Positions 1 through 3,970 of a stretch of DNA of 5,656 bases are shown here, piece by piece. Source of the DNA: Caldifarciminota bacterium UBA3073 (lineage in GTDB: Bacteria; Hydrothermota; UBA3073); NCBI GenBank assembly GCA_002366725.1, contig DFBT01000003.1:1-5656 (forward strand), in the 5' to 3' direction. The translations under genes and the position numbers were made by a program. Under the pieces are notes generated by a model, which saw nothing but the letters and a program-made list of their open reading frames with translations, ran no database searches and had not been told where the DNA came from. Every line of letters begins with the position of its first letter. Within the stretch, counting starts at the first letter, position 1.

Positions 1-211
1 CTTCTCCCGAAGTCTCCATCAGCAGATGAATATGATTATTCATCAAGACATAATGATAGAGCCTCAAACCATACCGCTCTTTATAACTCCCGAGAAGCTC
101 GAGGTACTTTTCAAAATCGACATCGTCTTCAAAGACATACTGCCGATTATTACCCCTATTCACTACATGGTAGATAAGTCCTGAAAAAATAACCCTTGCT
201 AATCTCCCCAT
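1..211 (-). CDS. REP-associated (Y1/HUH, IS200-like) transposase, N-terminal part, cut by window edge
   Basis: The first 70 residues are visible, starting MGRLARVIFSGLIYHVVNRG; the rest lies beyond position 1. This matches the Transposase_17 / Y1_Tnp fold of RAYT proteins. Visible hallmarks are the early YHVVNRGNNRQ segment (residues 14-24), the VFEDDVDFEKYL stretch, and YHYVLMNNHIHLLME with the metal-binding HUH triad read as H60-I61-H62. The catalytic tyrosine should lie downstream, outside the window. Known RAYTs are single-strand DNA transposases that act on REP-type hairpins, so the many hairpins in this window are possible substrates (inference). I chose the ATG at 211 because it gives the usual short lead into YHV; the ATG at 216 is in another frame and stops at once. 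No Shine-Dalgarno is visible. Family call is firm; whether the full gene is intact cannot be seen. Confidence 0.88.
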   Translation of the reverse strand, partial: MGRLARVIFSGLIYHVVNRGNNRQYVFEDDVDFEKYLELLGSYKERYGLRLYHYVLMNNHIHLLMETSGE

Positions 212-212
212 A

Positions 213-240
213 TCATACCACAAAAACCGCATTTTGTCAA
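213..240 (-). promoter_or_regulatory. sigma70-like promoter overlapping the transposase start
   Basis: On the minus strand a consensus -35 TTGACA (240-235) is followed after 16 bp by TATGAT (218-213), with a T-run (TTTTTTT, rc of 242-248) just upstream of the -35. The ATG at 211 begins one base after the -10, so the expected start point, about 7 bases on, would fall inside the coding region. Either this promoter makes a transcript lacking the ATG, or the true start site is shifted. It may also be a chance match in AT-rich sequence. Confidence 0.5.
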
Positions 241-263
241 GAAAAAAATTCTCTCTCTAATCT

Positions 264-434
264 CCTGGCGTATAAGGAGTTACGATGAACTGACACCAAT
301 ATCCCACTGACGATGAACTGACACCAATATCCCAATATCGACACCCTGGCGTATAAGGAGTTACGATGAACTGACACCAATATCGACACCAATATCCACA
401 CGATGAACTGACACCAATATCCAACACCAATATC
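264..434. repeat. Nested tandem repeat array with core motif CCAATATC
   Basis: A 40-bp unit beginning CCTGGCGTATAAGGAGTTAC occurs exactly at 264-303 and 345-384. Its 3' 22 bp, beginning ACGATGAACTGACACC, occurs exactly four times (282-303, 310-331, 363-384, 400-421). The sub-motif CACCAATATC occurs six times (294, 322, 375, 387, 412, 425 as start positions), and CCAATATC a seventh time at 332-339. The long unit can fold weakly: AGTT/AACT around ACGATG inside an outer TGGCGT/ACACCA pairing with one mismatch. A 12-mer CAAGAAAAAAAT brackets the array at 238-249 and 437-448, and CTGGCGT recurs at 449-455. The array lies between the divergent transposase and sHSP genes. Spacing is irregular and no protein-coding reading is credible. 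Confidence 0.9.
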
Positions 435-476
435 CACAAGAAAAAAATCTGGCGTGCAAAAAAGGTAACTAATTAC

Positions 477-494
477 GGCACTCTAAAGAGTGCC
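477..494 (-). repeat. Palindromic hairpin, TTTA-loop family, copy A
   Basis: On the minus strand GGCACTC-TTTA-GAGTGCC forms a perfect 7-bp stem with a TTTA loop (8 bp counting T/A closure). The flanks also match the copy at 5621-5645: CGGTT before the stem and CG(A)TAATT after it. The resemblance marks it as a dispersed repeat and not a local operator. Confidence 0.75.
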
Positions 495-590
495 CAACCG
501 ATAATAATGATGGGGACACCCGCACTTGAAATTTTTTTTGTAACCTTTTTGGATTTTTCTAAACTATATGAGTGAAGACGATAGAAAAAG

Positions 591-695
591 CCACAGATTA
601 CACAGATAGCGATGATTATCACAGAGACAACCACTGAAATCAGTGGCAAAAAAATAAAAACAGTGAGATGTGTGGCTAAACTCTGTGAAATCCGT
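591..695. repeat. CACAGATTACACAGAT-type intergenic repeat remnant with internal hairpin
   Basis: The gap 440-703 has no gene on either strand that I believe. Within it, CCACAGATTACACAGAT (591-607) and a roughly inverted, degraded partner GGCTAAACTCTGTGAAATCC (674-693) frame a segment containing a perfect palindrome CCACTGA-AA-TCAGTGG (631-646). Phrases of this type recur between genes in many environmental bacterial genomes (from memory, not searched). The sHSP promoter should lie somewhere in or near this segment, but I see no convincing -35/-10 pair. A CTTGAA at 525-530 resembles a heat-shock sigma32 -35, but no CCCCAT-type -10 follows. Confidence 0.55.
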
Positions 696-703
696 AACTG
701 AAA

Positions 704-710
704 GAGGAGG
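704..710 (+). promoter_or_regulatory. Strong Shine-Dalgarno for the sHSP gene
   Basis: GAGGAGG ends eight bases before the ATG at 719, close to ideal anti-SD pairing and spacing. This decides the start: a GTG at 710 in the same frame overlaps the SD itself and is therefore unlikely to be used. Confidence 0.85.
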
Positions 711-718
711 TGATTGAT

Positions 719-1174
719 ATGAGGAGATACTATCCCCTTGCAGAGATAACCAGCCTGGAGGACACATTTGACAGGTTCATTGACAGATTCTTCTCTGATT
801 TCTTTCCCACCAGATGGCAGACAGAGGAGAAACTGCCAGGTGTCGAGTGGGTCCCGTCCGTTGATCTCGTGGAGAAAAAAGACCACTTTCTTCTGAGAAC
901 CGAAATTCCAGGAATAAAGAAAGAAAACCTCGACATCTCGGTATCGGACGATTCTGTCACCATTAAGGGTGAAGTAAGAAAGGAGAAAGAAGAGAAAGGC
1001 GATAGATACTATTTTGCGGAGAGATGTTGCGGTTCGTTTGGAAGGTGCGTAAGACTCCCGCGCGAAGTGGATCCCAACAAAGTGGAAGCAACGCTTAAAG
1101 ATGGTATCCTGGAACTCAAACTCCCGAAGAAGGAAGTGCAGAAGGCGAAGTTTGTTGAAGTGAAAGTGAAGTAA
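719..1174 (+). CDS. Small heat shock protein, Hsp20/alpha-crystallin family
   Basis: This 151-residue protein is of normal length for a bacterial class A/B sHSP, an ATP-independent cytoplasmic holdase that forms oligomers and keeps unfolding proteins soluble. The N-terminal arm (1-45) is Phe/Asp-rich. The alpha-crystallin domain spans about 46-138: PSVDLVEKKDHFLLRTEIPG, then ENLDISV, the ER-x-x-G-x-F-x-R-x-x-x-LP strand (101-114, reading ERCCGSFGRCVRLP) and the A-x-L-K-D-G-I-L-E hallmark (124-132). The tail offers VEV/VKV (146-150) as an I-x-I-type anchor. The Tyr/Phe usual before the conserved Gly of the ER strand is Cys here, and Cys103, Cys104 and Cys110 cluster in one strand, which is unusual. 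The gene is monocistronic, with its own SD upstream and an intrinsic terminator 10 bp after the stop. Family assignment is firm; client range is unknown. Confidence 0.95.
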   Translation: MRRYYPLAEITSLEDTFDRFIDRFFSDFFPTRWQTEEKLPGVEWVPSVDLVEKKDHFLLRTEIPGIKKENLDISVSDDSVTIKGEVRKEKEEKGDRYYFAERCCGSFGRCVRLPREVDPNKVEATLKDGILELKLPKKEVQKAKFVEVKVK

Positions 1175-1184
1175 TATCCACACA

Positions 1185-1216
1185 CAAAAGGGGCGTTCGT
1201 TTGAACGCCCCTTTTG
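1185..1216 (+). terminator. Intrinsic terminator of the sHSP gene
   Basis: A perfect 14-bp stem, CAAAAGGGGCGTTC paired with GAACGCCCCTTTTG around a GTTT loop, starts 10 bp after the stop codon. The GC-rich core followed by TTTTGTT gives a standard Rho-independent terminator. The matching A-tract on the 5' side would also allow termination from the opposite direction. Confidence 0.92.
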
Positions 1217-1286
1217 TTATAACAGGGAATTTTACAAGGCCTGAGAGAGGGTTTACTCAAGACGCGATACATAAGATAATATCCTC

Positions 1287-1329
1287 GTCACCCTATCCTC
1301 AGGATCCGTATGGAAAGGGTGACCGACCG
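1287..1329 (+). repeat. Modular palindrome E1 (GTCACCCT ... AAGGGTGACCGACCG)
   Basis: Outer arms GTCACCCT (1287-1294) and AGGGTGAC (1316-1323) enclose a 21-base core that holds GGATCCGTATGGA; CGACCG follows. The arms can be extended by TCC/GGA past an A-A mismatch. The 16-mer AAAGGGTGACCGACCG recurs exactly at 1345-1360, and the 13-mer GGATCCGTATGGA recurs at 3909-3921. This is one of three copies in the window. Confidence 0.75.
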
Positions 1330-1336
1330 TTGCTGT

Positions 1337-1360
1337 GTCACCCTAAAGGGTGACCGACCG
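1337..1360 (+). repeat. Modular palindrome E2, minimal form; also TTTA-loop hairpin copy B
   Basis: GTCACCCT-AA-AGGGTGAC (1337-1354) is a perfect 8-bp-arm palindrome with no inserted core, followed by CGACCGG. Read on the minus strand it is GTCACCC-TTTA-GGGTGAC, the same architecture as hairpins A (477-494) and C (5622-5639). After it, AGTGTCGATAAG and TTTTTTCTTGA (1374-1384) match the sequence after hairpin C at the right edge. Confidence 0.75.
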
Positions 1361-1386
1361 GAGTGTCGATAAGTTTTTTCTTGATC

Positions 1387-1402
1387 GTATAGGAAACTAT
1401 AC
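1387..1402. repeat. Hairpin GTATAG-GAAA-CTATAC
   Basis: A perfect 6-bp stem is capped by GAAA, a GNRA-type tetraloop if transcribed rightward. CTTG (1380-1383) and CAAG (1405-1408) could add an outer stem across a small internal loop. There is no T-run, so it is not a terminator. No gene is adjacent, and its function is unknown. Confidence 0.55.
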
Positions 1403-1430
1403 AACAAGTCATGGTCTCGAGTATGTGTCA

Positions 1431-1517
1431 GATGGAGATTGCTTCGGGGGTTGCTTCGAGGGTTGCTTCGGGGGTTGCTTCGGCTTCGCCTCGCAATGAC
1501 ATCCCTCGCAATGACAT
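1431..1517 (-). repeat. CATTGCGAG/CGAAGCAATC-type element with internal 12-bp tandem repeats
   Basis: On the minus strand this reads TGTCATTGCGAGG twice (14-mer copies at 1489-1502 and 1504-1517), then CGAAGC-type units, ending CGAAGCAATCTCC. On the plus strand TTGCTTCG plus GGGG/AGGG repeats with a 12-bp period at 1439-1450, 1451-1462 and 1463-1474, with a partial fourth copy to 1483. GCAATGAC-style palindromic elements of this kind are widespread between bacterial genes (recalled, not searched). The tandem part encodes periodic peptides in either minus frame, which explains the spurious open frames here. Confidence 0.75.
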
Positions 1518-1567
1518 TATTCCTGACAACCACATTAATAAAAAAAACCATGGGTAATCTGCGTTTG

Positions 1568-1593
1568 CCCCGCACCTATGCATAGGTGCGGGG
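1568..1593. repeat. Perfect 26-bp palindrome
   Basis: CCCCGCACCTATG is followed immediately by its exact reverse complement, with no spacer and ATGCAT at the centre. It ends 23 bp before the -35 of the DUF2520 gene promoter. It is flanked by AATCTGCGT (1556-1564) and AATCAGCGT (1596-1604), which match at 8 of 9 bases and could be a target-site duplication of a small inserted palindrome. It could instead be a regulator-binding dyad or a cruciform-forming site; it lacks a T-run and is poorly placed for a terminator. Confidence 0.8.
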
Positions 1594-1616
1594 TGAATCA
1601 GCGTCCAATTTTTTCC

Positions 1617-1645
1617 TTGACTTAAACCATTATTTATGTTATAAT
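1617..1645 (+). promoter_or_regulatory. Consensus sigma70 promoter of the DUF2520 gene
   Basis: TTGACT (1617-1622), 17 bp, then perfect TATAAT (1640-1645), preceded by a T-run (1609-1614). The expected start is near 1652, only about five bases before the ATG at 1657, and no Shine-Dalgarno fits in that space. The mRNA is therefore predicted to be leaderless or nearly so. Confidence 0.85.
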
Positions 1646-1656
1646 TAAGCCGACAT

Positions 1657-2493
1657 ATGAAGGAAAGTGTCGCCATAGTGGGAACGGGAAAGGTGGGAAC
1701 ATCACTCGGAGTCGCGCTGCATAATGCGGGCTATAAAATTGTCGGGCTCTCATCAAGGAGCAGAAGTGATTCTCCGCTCTTTTCCGTTTGTAAGAACTTC
1801 TCCACAAGACCTCGCGAGATAACAGCTTTGGCTGATATCGTTATTCTCACCGTTCCAGACGATGCAATAGAATCAGTATGTAGAGAGATAGCAGGTCTCG
1901 GGGGATTCAGAGATGGTTCACTCATCATTCATACAAGTGGTGCCCTTTCATCCGATATACTCTCTTCAGCAAAGGGATGTAGGTATCTATCCATACATCC
2001 CGTCAAGAATTTTACCTCGCTTTGCCCCGTATCGCTTGAGGGGGTATACTTTTCGGTAGAGGGAAGTGACGCGGATACGGGAGTACGCATAGTGAAGGAT
2101 ATTGGGGGTATTCCCCTTTTGATAAACAGAGAGGGTAAACTGCTGTATCACGCGGTGTTATCGTTTTCCTCGTCACATCTGACGGGTCTTATCGGGTACG
2201 AGATGTCCATCCTTAAGAGGGTAGGTCTTGATGAAAAATTGGCCATTCTCCTCGCCGAGGATACGCTTAAGTGTATAGATGAAAGAGGGATAAAGGACTC
2301 CTTCAGCGGTCCTGTAAAAAGGATAGATAAGGGAACAATAAAGAAAGAGATAGAGGCGCTCAAGGGTGTGTCAAAAATGGCGGTTGAGACTTATAGATTG
2401 CTGACGAGACTCTCTGTGTATTTAGAAAGAGAACTCGACATTATAAATGGAAAGGATGCAGATTCACTTCTGGAGATCTTGAAGAGAGAGTAG
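1657..2493 (+). CDS. Rossmann-fold / DUF2520 domain protein (NAD(P)-dependent oxidoreductase-like)
   Basis: 278 residues, the usual size for this family. The N-terminal half is a Rossmann domain: SVAIVGTGKVGTSLG carries the G-x-G-x-x-G nucleotide site (G9, G11, G14), followed by the ADIVILTVPDDAI strand (59-71) typical of F420/NADP oxidoreductase-like and ProC-like folds. The family signature follows: IIHTSGALSSDIL (90-102) and SIHPVKNFT (112-120). The C-terminal helical DUF2520 domain (about 160-278) contains KLLYHAVLSFSSSHLTGLI (161-179) and FSGPVKRIDKGTIKKE (216-231), matching the usual GP-x-x-R-x-D-x-GT pattern. The start is fixed because the glycine motif begins eight residues in. Substrate is unknown for the family, so I give no symbol. 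The gene stands alone on its strand, convergent with fmt, with a 15-bp gap and no visible terminator. Translation is predicted to be leaderless. Confidence 0.9.
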   Translation: MKESVAIVGTGKVGTSLGVALHNAGYKIVGLSSRSRSDSPLFSVCKNFSTRPREITALADIVILTVPDDAIESVCREIAGLGGFRDGSLIIHTSGALSSDILSSAKGCRYLSIHPVKNFTSLCPVSLEGVYFSVEGSDADTGVRIVKDIGGIPLLINREGKLLYHAVLSFSSSHLTGLIGYEMSILKRVGLDEKLAILLAEDTLKCIDERGIKDSFSGPVKRIDKGTIKKEIEALKGVSKMAVETYRLLTRLSVYLERELDIINGKDADSLLEILKRE

Positions 2494-2508
2494 TCTGGGC
2501 TTCTCGAT

Positions 2509-3399
2509 TTATGCTCCCATCACCTCACTCACTCTGGGTCTATATCCGAGTTTAAACGAATATGCAGACATTGTAACACTGCCCTCGGGTCTCATTTTGA
2601 GGATCTGGAAGCTTCCATCACCAGTTGAAACGAGTAGGTCTTCGTCGTCGATGATTTCTCCTGGTTTCTTTCCACTTCGCGGAATCGCCCTCCCCCTCAG
2701 TATAATAAGTCTCTTGCCCCTGAAGCTTGTATATGCTCCCGGTTTGGGAGAAAGGGCGTGGACGAGGTTTTTTATCTTCTCGGAACTGCCGTGCCATTCT
2801 ATTTTTCTCTCTTCCTTTCTTATCTTCGGGGCATATGTGGTATTTCCCTCCTGAGATACTCCTTTAAAATTCCTCTGTGCCAGTGCCATGCTTCTTAGTA
2901 GAAGCTTTCCCCCGATTCTCGACAATCTGATTTTCAATTCGCCGTAAGTTTCATTTATGCCTATAACCGTTGGCTGTTTTAATATGATGTCTCCCTTATC
3001 TATGTCTCTTGAGAGAAAGAAAGTGGTGACTCCCGTTTCTCTCTCGGCATTCATAATTGCTCGTTGAATGGGGGCGGCTCCCCTGTACTTTGGGAGTAGA
3101 GAAGGATGAAGATTTAACGATGCCAAACGAGGTATTGAAATTAATGCATCTCTCAAGATATAACCGTAATCCGTCACAACGAGTATATCGGGGGATAGCT
3201 CGCGGACGATTTTTATTGTTTCCTCTCTGTTGGGATTGGATGTGGAGAGTAAGGGTAATCCCAGTGCATTGCAAAGCGATGCCACGGTAGATTCTGTCTT
3301 GCCACGGGAGGTGATGACAAGCGCAACCTCGTGATGAGAAGATAGACATACGAGTGGGTATCTGCCAAATCCTCCCGTACCGAAAAAGACGAGCTTCAT
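2509..3399 (-). CDS. fmt: Methionyl-tRNA formyltransferase
   Basis: 296 residues, slightly shorter than the E. coli enzyme (about 315). It transfers a formyl group from 10-formyl-tetrahydrofolate to Met-tRNAfMet for translation initiation. The N-terminal formyltransferase domain starts MKLVFFGTGGFG and holds the catalytic set: N96 and H98 in SLNLHPSLLPKYRGAAPIQ (94-112) and D134 in RDIDKGD. The 36-residue H-to-D spacing equals that of E. coli H108-D144 as I recall it. The C-terminal OB-like tRNA-binding domain (about 195-296) begins KIRKEERKIEW and includes the NLVHALSPKPGAYTSF stretch. The ATG follows the yajC stop by one base, with AAAGGG five bases upstream, so the two are co-transcribed and probably translationally coupled. 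No gene for peptide deformylase, a common partner of fmt, is seen beside it. Assignment is firm. Confidence 0.96.
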   Translation of the reverse strand: MKLVFFGTGGFGRYPLVCLSSHHEVALVITSRGKTESTVASLCNALGLPLLSTSNPNREETIKIVRELSPDILVVTDYGYILRDALISIPRLASLNLHPSLLPKYRGAAPIQRAIMNAERETGVTTFFLSRDIDKGDIILKQPTVIGINETYGELKIRLSRIGGKLLLRSMALAQRNFKGVSQEGNTTYAPKIRKEERKIEWHGSSEKIKNLVHALSPKPGAYTSFRGKRLIILRGRAIPRSGKKPGEIIDDEDLLVSTGDGSFQILKMRPEGSVTMSAYSFKLGYRPRVSEVMGA

Positions 3400-3400
3400 C

Positions 3401-3703
3401 TTAACCCTTTACATTTGACACGGCAGATTTCTCTACGGTGATTTCGCATTTTTCAGAGGCTTTGATTGTGACCGTAGTATCACCGACCTTTGTAATCCGG
3501 CCGTGAATCCCTCCCGATGTTACAACATTATCCCCTCTCTTCAAAGACCCAAGAAGTTTCCGATGTTCCTTTTGTTTTCTCTGCTGCGGCAGTATGAGGA
3601 GGAGATAGAATACCACAAATATGAGGATAATCGGTATAAGGGACATAAACGCCGATCCTCCTCCCTGTACCTGAGACGGTTGTTGTGCCATTGCGTACAG
3701 CAT
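3401..3703 (-). CDS. yajC: Preprotein translocase accessory subunit YajC
   Basis: 100 residues, standard for YajC, a single-pass inner-membrane protein that associates with SecD and SecF and assists Sec export and insertion. A short Gln/Gly-rich lead (MLYAMAQQPSQVQGGGSAF) precedes one membrane helix (about 20-38), then the signature LPQQRKQKEHRKLL (39-51) and the cytoplasmic domain with LKRGDNVVTSGGIHGRI (54-70). I chose the ATG at 3703 because GGGGGG (rc of 3708-3713) lies four bases upstream as a G-rich SD; the frame stays open further upstream, but only through repeat-derived sequence. A second in-frame ATG at 3691 (MAQQ) is a possible alternative. It sits directly before fmt, and secD/secF are not next to it here. 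Confidence 0.94.
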   Translation of the reverse strand: MLYAMAQQPSQVQGGGSAFMSLIPIILIFVVFYLLLILPQQRKQKEHRKLLGSLKRGDNVVTSGGIHGRITKVGDTTVTIKASEKCEITVEKSAVSNVKG

Positions 3704-3810
3704 GTAACCCCCCGGTAGAATATGAAAAATCAAAAATAAAATATCAAAAATGAGATTAACCACAAAGACACGAAGGCACAGAATAATCAGTAAACTGCAA
3801 ATCGTAAGGC

Positions 3811-3838
3811 GTAGGGGCGAACAGCCGTTCGCCCGTAC
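3811..3838. repeat. GTAGGGGCGAAC-type palindrome
   Basis: GTAGGGGCGAAC and GTTCGCCCGTAC pair at 11 of 12 positions around an AGCC loop. The GTAGGGGCGA...TCGCCCxTAC pattern resembles a dispersed intergenic repeat common in environmental genomes (recalled, not searched). It is not a terminator, as no T-run follows on either strand. Confidence 0.75.
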
Positions 3839-3879
3839 AATCGTAGTGTGTAGTCCGCGATCTAGAATCTCCAATCATC

Positions 3880-3933
3880 GCGACCAGCCATACGGCTCGT
3901 ATCCCTACGGATCCGTATGGATGAGGAGGTCGC
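3880..3933. repeat. Two-tier inverted repeat GCGACC/GGTCGC with CCATACGG/CCGTATGG inside
   Basis: Outer arms GCGACC (3880-3885) and GGTCGC (3928-3933) enclose, across an asymmetric internal loop, perfect 8-bp arms CCATACGG (3888-3895) and CCGTATGG (3913-3920). The right arm contains GGATCCGTATGGA (3909-3921), which is also the core of palindrome E1 at 1302-1314. That shared 13-mer links two otherwise separate repeat families. Confidence 0.7.
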
Positions 3934-3942
3934 TCCTACCAT

Positions 3943-3970
3943 CTAACACCTATCACCTAACACCTATCAC
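3943..3970. repeat. Heptamer-based tandem repeat overlapping the argS stop
   Basis: CTAACACCTATCAC occurs twice head to tail (3943-3956, 3957-3970). On the minus strand it is four alternating heptamers GTGATAG and GTGTTAG, with a fifth degenerate ATGGTAG beyond. The argS TGA stop (3969-3967) lies within the first heptamer, so the repeat reaches the 3' end of the gene. Confidence 0.8.

Larger units (their letters stand above)
3704..3966. other. Repeat-filled gap between argS and yajC
   Basis: 263 bp without a credible gene. From left to right it holds an AT-rich stretch (3720-3757) next to yajC, a phrase ACCACAAAGACACGAAGGC (3759-3777) of the CACAAAGACACGAAG-type intergenic repeats, two hairpins (3811-3838 and 3880-3933) and a heptamer repeat that runs into argS. 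No T-run follows either hairpin on the minus strand, so no intrinsic terminator for argS is evident. Whether yajC-fmt rely on argS read-through or on a promoter in the AT-rich stretch is not clear; TTGATA (rc of 3741-3746) is followed only by a weak TATTCT at 19 bp. Confidence 0.7.

Noticed and set aside
282..331. C/D-box-like pairing of CGATGA and CTGA in the repeat units
   Set aside because: The box C match is imperfect, no guide spacing exists between boxes, and C/D RNAs are not bacterial; chance similarity in a duplicated motif.
264..434. CRISPR array
   Set aside because: Repeat lengths vary, the gaps between copies are themselves made of repeat pieces, there are no unique spacers of even size, and no cas gene is present.
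237..439. Two short minus-strand open frames with repeated VSILV/YWCQFIV-type peptides
   Set aside because: They are translations of the tandem repeat in different frames, without ribosome-binding sites or protein-like features.
477..494. CIRCE-like operator (GCACTC ... GAGTGC) upstream of a heat shock gene
   Set aside because: CIRCE has nine bases between its arms, TTAGCACTC and GAGTGCTAA; here the gap is four, the outer bases differ, and a homologous copy sits at 5622-5639 away from any heat shock gene. A dispersed hairpin repeat explains it better.
710..718. GTG start for the sHSP gene
   Set aside because: It overlaps the GAGGAGG Shine-Dalgarno, which is ideally spaced for the ATG at 719.
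473..1183. 236-residue open frame on the minus strand
   Set aside because: It runs antisense to the sHSP gene, has no SD or family resemblance, and is explained as a shadow frame.
1288..1676. Minus-strand frames encoding SNPR or EATP periodic peptides
   Set aside because: The periodicity comes from the 12-bp DNA repeat at 1439-1483, and the frames cross palindromes and a promoter.
3811..3933. Intrinsic terminator downstream of argS
   Set aside because: The hairpins here have no T-run on the minus-strand 3' side and match repeat-type palindromes instead.
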